From positions 1-23,998 of the IMG/VR virus record IMGVR_UViG_3300045996_000832: a DNA stretch of 23,998 bases; one strand, written 5' to 3'. A program made the position numbers and the translations under genes. Below the pieces are notes generated by a model. That model saw only the letters and a program-made list of their open reading frames with translations. It was not told the DNA's origin and did not search any database. This document shows positions 6,300 through 12,571 of this stretch, in pieces. Position 1 is the stretch's first letter; every line of letters begins with the position of its first letter. The stretch is from a virus.

Positions 6300-6494
6300 T
6301 CAATGTACGGTGCTTGCGGACAGGCCGCGCGATTGCAGTTCGGCGGCCAGGACCAGCACGCCAGCGAAACAGGCCTCGTGCCATTCGCTCTCCGGTTCGT
6401 CGCGCGCCGCGTTTTGCAGGTCGCGCTTCGCCTCTTCCAGGGCCTCGCGCAACTCGGCCTCGCTGTAGGTCGTCGGATCGTATGGGTCGGTCAT
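6300..6494 (-). CDS. Small acidic helical protein, 64 aa
   Basis: 64 residues, strongly acidic and helical (YSEAELREALEEAKRDLQNA), ending in a hydrophobic helix (ACFAGVLVLAAELQSRGL). It is packed between neighbours with gaps of four and eleven bases, in the same direction. AAGGAG lies about six bases upstream of the ATG. No family is recognised. Coding potential is supported by spacing and ribosome site. Confidence 0.6.
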   Translation of the reverse strand: MTDPYDPTTYSEAELREALEEAKRDLQNAARDEPESEWHEACFAGVLVLAAELQSRGLSASTVH

Positions 6495-6498
6495 TCGG

Positions 6499-6729
6499 TT
6501 ACTCCTTGTTCTTTGGGTCGGCGCGAAACTTCGCGCGGCCGATTTTGTTGACAGTGAAAATGGTCCGGCCTGCCTCCTGCCGCTCGTCCAGCCATCCGCG
6601 CTTTGCCAGGCGCCGGCAGATCATGGTCATTGGGTAGCCGCCGAACACGGTCCAGCCGTCGATAACGCCGCGCCACGTCCCGCCGTGCTCGATCAACGCG
6701 CGCATCACTTTGAATTCGCCGATGACCAT
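6499..6729 (-). CDS. Small winged-helix-like protein, 76 aa
   Basis: 76 residues resembling a minimal winged helix: FKVMRALIEHGGTWRGVIDG, then a helix MTMICRRLAKRGWLDERQEA and a hairpin GRTIFTVNKIGRAKF. This is the layout of small DNA-binding wHTH proteins in which a helix ends with RGWL and is followed by a beta wing. DNA binding is an inference from pattern only. The ATG overlaps or touches the preceding stop at 6731. A competing overlapping frame at 6491-6676 lacks any such pattern. Confidence 0.6.
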   Translation of the reverse strand: MVIGEFKVMRALIEHGGTWRGVIDGWTVFGGYPMTMICRRLAKRGWLDERQEAGRTIFTVNKIGRAKFRADPKNKE

Positions 6730-6730
6730 G

Positions 6731-7252
6731 CTATTGCGCCTCTCCAGGTGCAGGAGCGGCCGGGCGTGCGGGCAGCGGCATCCAGTGCGTGGGCGGGTAG
6801 CTGGTATGCCATTCGCTCGCGGTTTCGATCTGCCAGCCGTCCTGGCGGCTCCACTGCATCACGGCTTGGCCGACCTTCTTCGCGCCGCACGTCAGAACCG
6901 TGTCCCACTCCTTCGGCATCTGTTTCGCGCACGCGATCCACGTCGGCGCGGCTTCGGCTACTGGAGCGCCGGCAAGCTTGTACTCATTGGCCGATTCGTC
7001 CAGATAGACGCCGGACGCGATGAAAAGCTTTTCCATGCCCTTCAAAAACGATTCGTGGTTGTAATACCCTGCGCCATAGTTGTAGCCTTCGACCATCAGC
7101 CGCACAGCCTCGCGCAGTTCGCCGGTCAGCTCGGCCGGTGCTGCTGGAGAAGCGACCTCACCAACCGCGGCGCTGATCAGGCCATTGAGGCGCGCTACTT
7201 CTTTCCGCCAATCGGCTACCTGCACGGACAAAGCTTTCTCGTGATCGATCAT
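6731..7252 (-). CDS. Phage protein with C-terminal DUF551 domain
   Basis: 173 residues. The N-terminal 40 residues form a helix that reads as a coiled coil (VQVADWRKEVARLNGLIS). The middle is helical (LREAVRLMVEGYNYGAGY). The C-terminal 65 residues are DUF551-like: WIACAKQMPKEWDTVLTC, then Trp-rich spacing, and the hallmark THWMPLP near the end. DUF551 proteins are common in phage accessory regions and have no known activity. The gene at 10591 carries the same THWMPLP motif, so the phage has two members. It overlaps the upstream gene by ATGA. Confidence 0.75.
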   Translation of the reverse strand: MIDHEKALSVQVADWRKEVARLNGLISAAVGEVASPAAPAELTGELREAVRLMVEGYNYGAGYYNHESFLKGMEKLFIASGVYLDESANEYKLAGAPVAEAAPTWIACAKQMPKEWDTVLTCGAKKVGQAVMQWSRQDGWQIETASEWHTSYPPTHWMPLPARPAAPAPGEAQ

Positions 7253-7446
7253 TTCGCTTGCTCCTGTTGTTGAGACGGCATCGGCGGCTTGCCGGTCGCT
7301 TTCCTATACCAGTCTGCCCGATGCACGCTCGATTCGGCCAGCCCATGCTTTGCCGCCAACTCCCGCGCGCTCGGCTTGTCCCACGCCGGCGCCTTCTCGT
7401 ACTGCTTCTTTGCCGCCTCTTGTGCGGCGCTGTATCGTGCTGCCAT
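7249..7446 (-). CDS. Small HTH-like protein, 65 aa
   Basis: 65 residues from the ATG ending at 7446, which has GGAGGAAG four bases upstream; the longer frame lacks a ribosome site. The core SARELAAKHGLAESSVHRAD is a good helix-turn-helix candidate of the MarR/sigma-like replicon type, flanked by a basic helix and a Gln-rich tail. A DNA-binding role is inferred. It is coupled by ATGA to the DUF551 gene after it. Confidence 0.6.
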   Translation of the reverse strand: MAARYSAAQEAAKKQYEKAPAWDKPSARELAAKHGLAESSVHRADWYRKATGKPPMPSQQQEQAK

Positions 7447-7492
7447 TACTTCCTCCAGATTTTGCGCCCCTCGGGAGAAGGGCGCGGGGTTG

Positions 7493-7777
7493 TTAGGCGA
7501 ACAGCGCCGCATCCTTCTTGGCGGCAGTCGGGTCGCTTTCGCACGGCAGCCATTCCGAGATTTCCGGGTCCAGATCGACCGACGCTTGACGGTTGTTCGG
7601 GAAGAACGTCATGTGGTAGCCGCGGATGCGCGAGGTTTGCTTGCTGACTTTGTACTCGCGGCCGGCTTCCGATTTGGCGAAAACAAAACACGCGGTTTCG
7701 CGAGTGACGGTAAGCATTTGGCCGACCTCGAATTCTGCGTAGCCTGCGGTTGCGGTGATTTCGATTTGCTTTGCCAT
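7493..7777 (-). CDS. Hypothetical phage protein, 94 aa
   Basis: 94 residues from the ATG ending at 7777, preceded by GGAGAAG. The composition is beta-rich (QIEITATAGYAEFEVGQMLT, then a Phe/Tyr-rich segment RIRGYHMTFFPNN). No family is recognised. It is the first gene downstream of a strong promoter candidate at 7826-7854, so it begins a separately expressed leftward sub-operon that contains the accessory genes. Confidence 0.65.
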   Translation of the reverse strand: MAKQIEITATAGYAEFEVGQMLTVTRETACFVFAKSEAGREYKVSKQTSRIRGYHMTFFPNNRQASVDLDPEISEWLPCESDPTAAKKDAALFA

Positions 7778-7825
7778 GTTTTCTTCTCCAGTTCTCGCCG
7801 CGCGGTATGCGCTGCCCATGAACGT

Positions 7826-7854
7826 ACTATAGCAAGACGCCACGCATTACGCAA
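7826..7854 (-). promoter_or_regulatory. Strong sigma70-type promoter, leftward
   Basis: On the minus strand TTGCGT (7854-7849) and TATAGT (7831-7826) are separated by exactly 17 bases, in the 96-base gap between ninB and the gene at 7493-7777. It would start transcription about 45 bases ahead of that gene and drive the accessory genes down to the terminator at 3570. Its -35 box resembles two other promoters in the window (TTGCGG and TTGCGC). Confidence 0.65.
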
Positions 7855-7873
7855 GTGCTTAGACGGAAATAAA

Positions 7874-8266
7874 TCACACTTTTACGCCACGCTCTGCCGC
7901 CACGAAGTGAAGGAACTCCAACCATTCGGAGAACTCTTTGGTGGTCATCTTCGACGTCCGAGCGCCGAGCATGATGACGCCGCCATTCAGGCCCATTGCA
8001 AGCCGTGCTGTCTCCTGGCGAAACGCTGCACTGAGAACCTCCTTCCACTCTTCCGGTTCCAGCTTGCACATGGCCCCGTTCACCGGCCACTCTAGCTGCG
8101 CGCTGAAGGCTTCCAACAGGGGCCACTGGGCGGCATTCTGCTCTAAGCTGCGTGTTGGCGGCGTCAGGCGCATTGCGTACCCATCCGGCGCCGCGTCTAT
8201 CGCCTCATGCGCACGGCGGCGGGTGGACTGGTCGCGCAGGATGACTAGGCGTTTCTCGCCGCTCAT
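7874..8266 (-). CDS. ninB: NinB-like recombination protein
   Basis: 130 residues with the NinB (lambda Orf) pattern: ILRDQSTRRRAHEAIDAAPD, then LTPPTRSLEQNAAQWPLLEA, WKEVLSAAFRQETARLA, and a C-terminal MTTKEFSEWLEFLHFVAAER. In lambda this protein binds single-stranded DNA and works with the Red pathway in place of host RecFOR. Length is a little shorter than lambda's 146. I chose the ATG ending at 8266, which overlaps the endonuclease stop as ATGA. The gene order exo-HNH-ninB suggests the HNH gene was inserted between partners. Confidence 0.85.
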   Translation of the reverse strand: MSGEKRLVILRDQSTRRRAHEAIDAAPDGYAMRLTPPTRSLEQNAAQWPLLEAFSAQLEWPVNGAMCKLEPEEWKEVLSAAFRQETARLAMGLNGGVIMLGARTSKMTTKEFSEWLEFLHFVAAERGVKV

Positions 8267-8718
8267 GGCTTCACCGGTAAGTAGGGATGCACATATGCAA
8301 CCTCTGCCGCCTTGCGTACACAGCATGCCTCGAAAAAGTCGCTCACTTGGATGTCAACAACAATCTTCCCCCCGTGCCGCAGCCTTACGCGCCATCCGTT
8401 ATGCCTAGCCACTACGCCGGATATGCCGCTAACTGAGCACTTGTAGACGCGCTTGTTCTTGTTGTTTTCGAAATATGTCACCCATCGACAATTTTGCTTA
8501 CTATATCCAGCGTTGTTATCGATGCGGTCGAGCACCGCTCCTTCAGGGCGCGGCATCATATCGGCCATGAAATTCTTTGCCGTCCGCCATTCAGGACAAA
8601 CAGCGATTCCGCGCCCTCCATAGTCTCGGTATTGTGGATTTTTCGGATTGTGGCATCGAGCCACCATAGCGCCCCACACCCAGTAGACTTGCTGCTCTTC
8701 ACGTGAGAACTTAGACAT
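8263..8718 (-). CDS. HNH homing endonuclease with AP2-like domain
   Basis: 151 residues from the ATG ending at 8718, with GGAGGG at six bases. The N-terminus has the YRDYGGRGIAVCPEW motif of phage HNH nucleases, then VLDRIDNNAGYSKQNCRWVT with the HNH-related Asp and Asn residues, and a C-terminal AP2-like DNA-binding segment (GISGVVARHNGWRVRLR). The same GGRGI and DRID..YS..NCR motifs occur in the nuclease at 20483-21067, so the two are relatives. It is inserted between exo and ninB, overlapping the latter by ATGA, and touches exo with TGAAATG. Confidence 0.88.
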   Translation of the reverse strand: MSKFSREEQQVYWVWGAMVARCHNPKNPQYRDYGGRGIAVCPEWRTAKNFMADMMPRPEGAVLDRIDNNAGYSKQNCRWVTYFENNKNKRVYKCSVSGISGVVARHNGWRVRLRHGGKIVVDIQVSDFFEACCVRKAAEVAYVHPYLPVKP

Positions 8719-8719
8719 T

Positions 8720-9364
8720 TCATGCCCTCCCCATAGCCATGAAAGCCTGCACCTTGCGCTCAACCTCATCGAGAAACGACAGCACACGCTCCTCCAGTTC
8801 ATCGATGTACCTTTGATCGCGCTCGATGCGCTGCCGGTAAAGCTTCAAGTGCTCGCCACCGTTTTGCATACGCGGATCGTAGGAGCAGAAGTCAACCCAC
8901 TCTAGGCCGAGTACCCACATCTGCCCGTAGACCTGGGGCGCATGGTGCTCTGGCATCCCGTCCTGCCACGTCAGGAGATGGATCGTGCTGTTGTAGGGCG
9001 ACTTCAGCTCAATACCGCCTTTGTCGCCCACAAGGCCATCAGAAGAGGCGCCAAGCCACGAATGGACCGGGTGCTTAGCGAATCCCACCTCACGCACCAT
9101 AAGCCCCGTCTGAAGCTCGTATTCGGCCCGTGCGTAGGGTTCGGCGTCAGTTCCCCACTTCATCGCAAAGCTGCTTGCCGATTCGATTGCCTCGCCAGTG
9201 ATGCGCTCGACTACCAATTCCATCAGGTAGTCATCACGCGCTTTGAGAGGCTTTCCATCGCGCTTGCTGGTCGCCAGGATATCCACGAAGCGGCTTGCGG
9301 TCGCATGGCCGGCGCGCTGTTGCTGCCAGCCGGCAGAACCTTGATCGGATTGGCGCTCAAACAT
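8720..9364 (-). CDS. exo: YqaJ/lambda-exonuclease family recombinase nuclease
   Basis: 214 residues. The lambda-exo family features are in order: WQQQRAGHATASRF (residues 13-26, cf. WxxxRxGxxTAS), the metal-binding ASSDG (Asp109) followed by IELK (Glu119, Lys121), and APQVYGQMWVLG with the conserved Gln residues at 142-153. The enzyme degrades the 5' strand of double-stranded ends, making 3' tails for Bet. I prefer the ATG ending at 9364, six bases after AAGGGG, over the ATG at 9370. The start lies inside the end of bet, so translation is coupled. C-terminal residues 180-210 form a long helix. Confidence 0.9.
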   Translation of the reverse strand: MFERQSDQGSAGWQQQRAGHATASRFVDILATSKRDGKPLKARDDYLMELVVERITGEAIESASSFAMKWGTDAEPYARAEYELQTGLMVREVGFAKHPVHSWLGASSDGLVGDKGGIELKSPYNSTIHLLTWQDGMPEHHAPQVYGQMWVLGLEWVDFCSYDPRMQNGGEHLKLYRQRIERDQRYIDELEERVLSFLDEVERKVQAFMAMGRA

Positions 9365-10127
9365 TCTCATCCCCTTCGGCCTGCTCTATGACCTTTGCAG
9401 CCCGGTCCTTCAACGCCTGCAGATGCGGCGCCAGGGCCTTGCGCTGCTCTTTGGTGATGCCTGACCATGCTTCCTCCAGTGCGGCAATGCCCGTGTCTGC
9501 GACAGCTTCCAGAGCGGTCAGCAAGGTTTGATCTGCGTCCGTGAACTCGACCGTCATTGCCTGCTCTGCCAGGGAGGCAGGATTCCGCCGGCCGACTGGT
9601 TGCCGCGGCGTCACATCAACCTCGGCGATGCGCTCGGCCTCGTCCTGATCGAAGATGCCGACATAGCCAAAGGCCAGGCGCGCGCACTGAATCATGGCCT
9701 TGTGGCGCAGCATGCGCTTCGGGTGCGACTGCCAGGGCTTGACGCCTCGCTTGCACTCGCTCATGTACTCGGTGACTTTGATCGGGTGGTTCCGATCCTT
9801 GCGGTACATGATGCACGTACAGGCTTCGTCATCTTGCTGGAAGTCCATTCCGTCAAACATAGGGTGTGAGTTGATGATGCGCGACCACCCATCTACGCCG
9901 ACCACTGGCACGATCCCGTTGTTCTGGTCCGGAAACGCGTAAATCTCTTTCGTCCAGGGATTTAGGCCGTATTGTTGCGCAACGATCAACAGTGCGGACA
10001 TTTGCGCATCGCTGACGTTGCCCCGGAAAGCTGTTGCCTTCAAGACAGTCGTCAGATCATCGGATGCTGGAATGTTGAACTGTTCGGCCAATTGGTTGAC
10101 CTGTTGAACTACGAGCGTGTTGCTCAT
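9357..10127 (-). CDS. bet: Bet-like single-strand annealing protein
   Basis: 256 residues, close to lambda Bet (261). The Bet family pattern is clear: MSALLIVAQQYGLNPWTKEI (residues 42-61), then IYAFPDQNNGIVPVVGVDGW, the DFQQDDEACTCIMYRK region, and a central RMLRHKAMIQCARLAFGYVG. Bet anneals complementary single strands exposed by Exo. The N-terminus begins MSNTLVVQQVNQLAEQFNIP. A ribosome site GAGAGG lies six bases before the ATG. The C-terminal 80 residues are helical and variable. It follows a 460-base structured leader that separates it from the promoter-proximal genes. Confidence 0.9.
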   Translation of the reverse strand: MSNTLVVQQVNQLAEQFNIPASDDLTTVLKATAFRGNVSDAQMSALLIVAQQYGLNPWTKEIYAFPDQNNGIVPVVGVDGWSRIINSHPMFDGMDFQQDDEACTCIMYRKDRNHPIKVTEYMSECKRGVKPWQSHPKRMLRHKAMIQCARLAFGYVGIFDQDEAERIAEVDVTPRQPVGRRNPASLAEQAMTVEFTDADQTLLTALEAVADTGIAALEEAWSGITKEQRKALAPHLQALKDRAAKVIEQAEGDENV

Positions 10128-10218
10128 TTGATGCCTCTCTGCTGAGACTATGTCAGCTCTTAGGGTTTAAAGGTACTTCTTAGTTTGCTTGTTAGAGGTA
10201 TATCCAAGGGGCTTGAGC

Positions 10219-10240
10219 GGACCTAGCCTTAGCTAAGTCC
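10219..10240. repeat. Inverted repeat in the bet leader
   Basis: GGACCTAGC, CTTA, GCTAAGTCC: two nine-base arms with one mismatch, which is a G-U pair in the leftward RNA. It lies about 90 bases before the bet start. A stem-loop in the leader RNA or an operator both fit; there is no T tract on either strand. Confidence 0.45.
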
Positions 10241-10392
10241 TTCACAACGAGATCCAGTGGGGAATCGCATTGACCCGACGGCCTTTCGTGTTAGAGGTGC
10301 CATCTTCGCCGCCTCTTTCCGGTGTTTCAAACACTGACGCCCCAGTACCGGTACTCGCTGCTTGCCCTGGTGCTTGCGTTCCCAACAGGCAG

Positions 10393-10509
10393 CTAGTCGA
10401 TGGGGTGAAGCAGAAATGCAAAAAGCCTTTGTATTCTGCTTTCGTGTGGGTGGAGCACACTTGCCGTCTCGCCGGCTAGAAAACAGAATACAAAGGCTTC
10501 GTTTGTCAT
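10393..10509 (-). CDS. Possible 38-aa ORF inside a long inverted repeat
   Basis: An ATG ORF of 38 residues (begins MTNEAFVFCFLAGETASVLH) with GGAG three bases upstream. Its start codon and ribosome site lie in or near one arm of the inverted repeat at 10396-10527 and its stop in the other arm, so the whole ORF can fold into one hairpin. Downstream, in a shifted frame, a stretch ending in MRFPTGSRCEGLS could be the rest of a decayed gene. I know no family for it. It could be a leader peptide or chance coding. Confidence 0.4.
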   Translation of the reverse strand: MTNEAFVFCFLAGETASVLHPHESRIQRLFAFLLHPID

Positions 10510-10527
10510 AGGCTCCACCCCATCGAC
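10396..10527. repeat. Long composite inverted repeat (hairpin)
   Basis: Outer arms GTCGATGGGGTG (10396-10407) and CACCCCATCGAC (10516-10527) match over 12 of 12 bases. Inner arms AAGCCTTTGTATTCTG (10423-10438) and CAGAATACAAAGGCTT (10484-10499) match over 16 of 16. The bases between them pair partly. The 45-base central loop holds a small hairpin, GTGTG-CACAC (10444-10460). No T tract follows. It lies in the 463-base stretch between the gene at 10591 and bet, which also contains a 13-base palindrome at 10322-10334 and the repeat at 10219-10240. Confidence 0.75.
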
Positions 10528-10590
10528 AAGGCCATTGTTTCACACATTCGCCCGCAACGCAAGCCATGAAGCGGCGGGCGCCGCAACAGG

Positions 10591-10818
10591 CTATTTTGGC
10601 GCGGCCGGAAGCGGCATCCAGTGAGTGGGCACGGCACTGCCAATTCCGTGATACTCCTCACGCACCGGATCGTCAGGTATCGTGCCTACTTGCCAGTTGC
10701 GCCACGGCGAATACCAGCGAGCTTTCTCAACGTTATTCCACGGTGCGCCAAGCCAAAGCAAAACCTCGGATCCGTCCTTGGGTGCCGTCTCAATCGGCTG
10801 CCAAATCATTTCGCTCAT
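10591..10818 (-). CDS. DUF551-family small protein
   Basis: 75 residues with the complete DUF551 signature: WQPIETAPKDGSEVLLWLG, a Trp-rich centre (ARWYSPWRNWQVG), and THWMPLPAAPK at the end. DUF551 proteins recur in phage accessory regions and have no established activity. I prefer the second of two adjacent ATG codons (ending at 10818) because AGGA lies six bases before it. It is the last gene before the structured leader of bet. Confidence 0.8.
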   Translation of the reverse strand: MSEMIWQPIETAPKDGSEVLLWLGAPWNNVEKARWYSPWRNWQVGTIPDDPVREEYHGIGSAVPTHWMPLPAAPK

Positions 10819-10853
10819 CATTATTCCTTTTCTTTTCTATGGGAGGGTACAAC

Positions 10854-11117
10854 TCAAATCTTGCTAAACATCCGCGCCACGTCAGCGCGGTCCTCGGCAG
10901 CTTCGCGGGCGCCGGCCGATTGCCTGGCGTCGAGAATGCGATTCACCTCGGCGCTCACTTTCGCATACTCCGGCTTGTAGTCGCCTGTGCCGCCGTTCTC
11001 GTAGTATTCCCGCGTCATCCTGGCGTGAACCGTTTCGAAGAGCGTATCGAACACTTCTGCCTCTTCTTCCTCGCAGCGGTCGCGGTCAGCGGCGCTCATG
11101 TTGGGGTAGCGGCGCAT
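10854..11117 (-). CDS. Small acidic helical protein, 87 aa
   Basis: 87 residues, helical and charged, with a run of Glu (RCEEEEAEVFDTLFETVHAR) and a central YYENGGTGDYKPEY turn. It probably folds as three helices. The ATG follows the previous stop by two bases. No family is recognised, and there are no Cys or His clusters that would suggest metal binding. Confidence 0.6.
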   Translation of the reverse strand: MRRYPNMSAADRDRCEEEEAEVFDTLFETVHARMTREYYENGGTGDYKPEYAKVSAEVNRILDARQSAGAREAAEDRADVARMFSKI

Positions 11118-11119
11118 GG

Positions 11120-11755
11120 CTAGCCTTTCATGAACTTTGTGCGAGCGGGAAGGATTTCGTTTGAGGGCATGATTCCCGTAGGATTCTCTGTATAACCCTC
11201 AAACCAAGGGCCGTTACTTGGCATTGACAGCCTAACGAATTGGCGCTTGGTCTGCTTAGAGACTGGAACCGATTCATGCACGCAAGCCCCGTCAAGCCAA
11301 TAAACCTCACCCGGCGCGAACAACTCACCATCATTTGGCATTGTCAGGTGATCGCATTCGCCCTCTGGTCCGGGCTCACCATCAATATGCCCAAGGTAGG
11401 CGCGGCAGTGCGCAGTGCTGCTAACAGTCAGCATCCCATTGCCAACTGAACCCCAGCCACCGCCACCACCCCACGCGCCGCAACGACCGTGGTAGTAACC
11501 ATCAACGTGCAAGCCCGAGCGACGAAGAGATTCGGCAGGCTGCAATTCTTTCTCATCAATCGTCAGATAGCCTACTTGGCCAATGTGGCGCGCTTCCATC
11601 ACCTCATAGAGCCTAGTAACCAAGGGCCGGTAAAGTCCAGGGACGCCGTCAAGGTGGCCGAGTAAGACAGGCATCATCATTACCCTGATTCCCGTGAACT
11701 CAGGGAATTCCACAGGGGAGTGATTCCAAACCTTGCGGTATGTCGAGATAAACAT
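11120..11755 (-). CDS. Putative 2-oxoglutarate/Fe(II)-dependent oxygenase-like protein
   Basis: 211 residues from the ATG ending at 11755, preceded by GGAGAAG; the longer frame would run into the promoter. The double-stranded beta-helix iron triad is suggested by His83 and Asp85 in SGLHVDGYYHG, and His160 in LDGACVHESVPV, with Arg171 or Arg175 (KRQFVRLSMP) placed as expected for the 2-oxoglutarate ligand. The strand GELFAPGEVYWLDG before His160 also fits. A Gly-rich loop (GAWGGGGGWGSVGNG) lies between. A substrate cannot be read from the sequence. It is the first gene of the leftward block, so it would be made early. The alternative is a non-enzymatic cupin-like protein. Confidence 0.5.
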   Translation of the reverse strand: MFISTYRKVWNHSPVEFPEFTGIRVMMMPVLLGHLDGVPGLYRPLVTRLYEVMEARHIGQVGYLTIDEKELQPAESLRRSGLHVDGYYHGRCGAWGGGGGWGSVGNGMLTVSSTAHCRAYLGHIDGEPGPEGECDHLTMPNDGELFAPGEVYWLDGACVHESVPVSKQTKRQFVRLSMPSNGPWFEGYTENPTGIMPSNEILPARTKFMKG

Positions 11756-11792
11756 TTCATCTTCTCCGGTTTGCGCCGCGCTGGATTGCGCT

Positions 11793-11822
11793 GCTATAGG
11801 TAGAACTATGCCCGAACCGCAA
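11793..11822 (-). promoter_or_regulatory. Leftward early promoter candidate
   Basis: On the minus strand TTGCGG (11822-11817) and TATAGC (11798-11793) are separated by 18 bases, about 40 bases ahead of the oxygenase-like gene. It would drive the leftward block from 11755. It lies back to back with the rightward promoter. Confidence 0.5.
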
Positions 11823-11829
11823 ACGAATA

Positions 11830-11845
11830 TCAACAACTATGTTGA
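11830..11845. promoter_or_regulatory. Operator-like inverted repeat in the divergent control region
   Basis: TCAACA-ACTA-TGTTGA is a perfect six-base inverted repeat with a four-base centre. It lies between the leftward -35 (ending 11822) and the rightward -35 (starting 11868), the position expected for a repressor site that controls both promoters. The HTH protein encoded at 11925 is the obvious candidate to bind it, but nothing in the sequence proves that. Confidence 0.4.
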
Positions 11846-11867
11846 CGCACATCTGCAACTGTTTTGC

Positions 11868-11896
11868 TTGACGGTGAAACTCTAAGCGCGCATACT
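11868..11896 (+). promoter_or_regulatory. Rightward early promoter candidate
   Basis: TTGACG (11868-11873) and CATACT (11891-11896) with a spacing of exactly 17 bases. It would start transcription about 20 bases before the HTH gene at 11925 and drive the replication block. The -35 is a near-perfect sigma70 match. Confidence 0.65.
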
Positions 11897-11924
11897 CGCT
11901 TCATCACCACCCGAAAGGAATCGT

Positions 11925-12146
11925 ATGAAACAGGAAGAAATGACCCGCGCTCTGCGTGTCCATATCGTCAGCAAGCACGGCACGCAGGGCGAGGCGGCAA
12001 AGCATTGGGGCGTGAGTGAAGCAATGCTGTCTCGCGTAATCAACAGCAAGGTTGTGCCGCCCGAGCCGATCCTTGCTGACTTGGGGCTTGAGTTGGTTCA
12101 GGCTCAGCCGACCTACAAACGAGTGAAGAAGGAGAAAGCCAAGTGA
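11925..12146 (+). CDS. Cro-like helix-turn-helix regulator
   Basis: 73 residues. MTRALRVHIVSKHGTQGEAA leads into AAKHWGVSEAMLSRVINSKV, a typical XRE/Cro-type helix-turn-helix (residues 25-44), followed by an EPILADLGLELV motif common in Cro-like phage proteins and a basic C-terminus (YKRVKKEKAK). It is the first gene of the rightward block, in the position of Cro, and faces the divergent leftward promoter. AAAGGAATCG lies just upstream of the ATG. No partner CI repressor is seen in the window. Cro-like activity is inferred from position and motif. Confidence 0.7.
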   Translation: MKQEEMTRALRVHIVSKHGTQGEAAKHWGVSEAMLSRVINSKVVPPEPILADLGLELVQAQPTYKRVKKEKAK

Positions 12147-12571
12147 AGCGCCAATCCGTCGCCATCAATCCGTTGATGGTCATCGCAGCAAAGAACCGCA
12201 TCCCGCAAGAAGATGCCGAACTGATCGAACTCGGCGTGCTGATCTGCCTTGATGAAGTCAAGCGCGGCAAGGCGAACAACAGTGTTGCAAACCGTCTGAC
12301 TGAGCACCTGGCGACGATTCAAGCGCTCTGGGGCGAAATGACGAACCGCGCGCTGTATGACCAGTCCGTGAAGTCTTGGGGCCTGTGGTGCAAGGCGTGC
12401 AACCGTGACCCAAGCCGGCCTATCGCTCTGACTACCGGCGAATACCAGGCCGTACGCCAGACCATCAGCTACTTTGTCCGCTCGCTGACTAAGCTTGAAG
12501 CTGGCCGACTGGTTAGCGCGAAACGTACCGCAGTGAACTATCTCAACGCGATCACGCAGGAGGCCGCATGA
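12143..12571 (+). CDS. Hypothetical helical protein, GTG start
   Basis: 142 residues beginning with GTG that overlaps the stop of the HTH gene (GTGA); AGGAGAAAG at eight bases supports the start. It is largely helical: IPQEDAELIELGVLICLDEV, then a SVANRLTEHLATIQALWGEM segment, and a central WGLWCKACNRDPSRP. No family is recognised. It sits in a coupled string of early genes with overlaps at each junction. Confidence 0.65.
   Translation: MKRQSVAINPLMVIAAKNRIPQEDAELIELGVLICLDEVKRGKANNSVANRLTEHLATIQALWGEMTNRALYDQSVKSWGLWCKACNRDPSRPIALTTGEYQAVRQTISYFVRSLTKLEAGRLVSAKRTAVNYLNAITQEAA

Noticed and set aside
5554-6468. 304-residue plus-strand ORF
   Set aside because: Antisense to several tightly packed genes in a GC-rich region; Arg/Ala/Gly-rich composition and no ribosome site.
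7289-8095. 268-residue plus-strand ORF
   Set aside because: Antisense to ninB and two small genes and crosses the leftward promoter.
10229-10567. 112-residue ORF on the minus strand across the bet leader
   Set aside because: No ribosome site and it runs through the inverted repeat; the C-terminal MRFPTGSRCEGLS part could be relict coding, so I list only the smaller candidate ORF.
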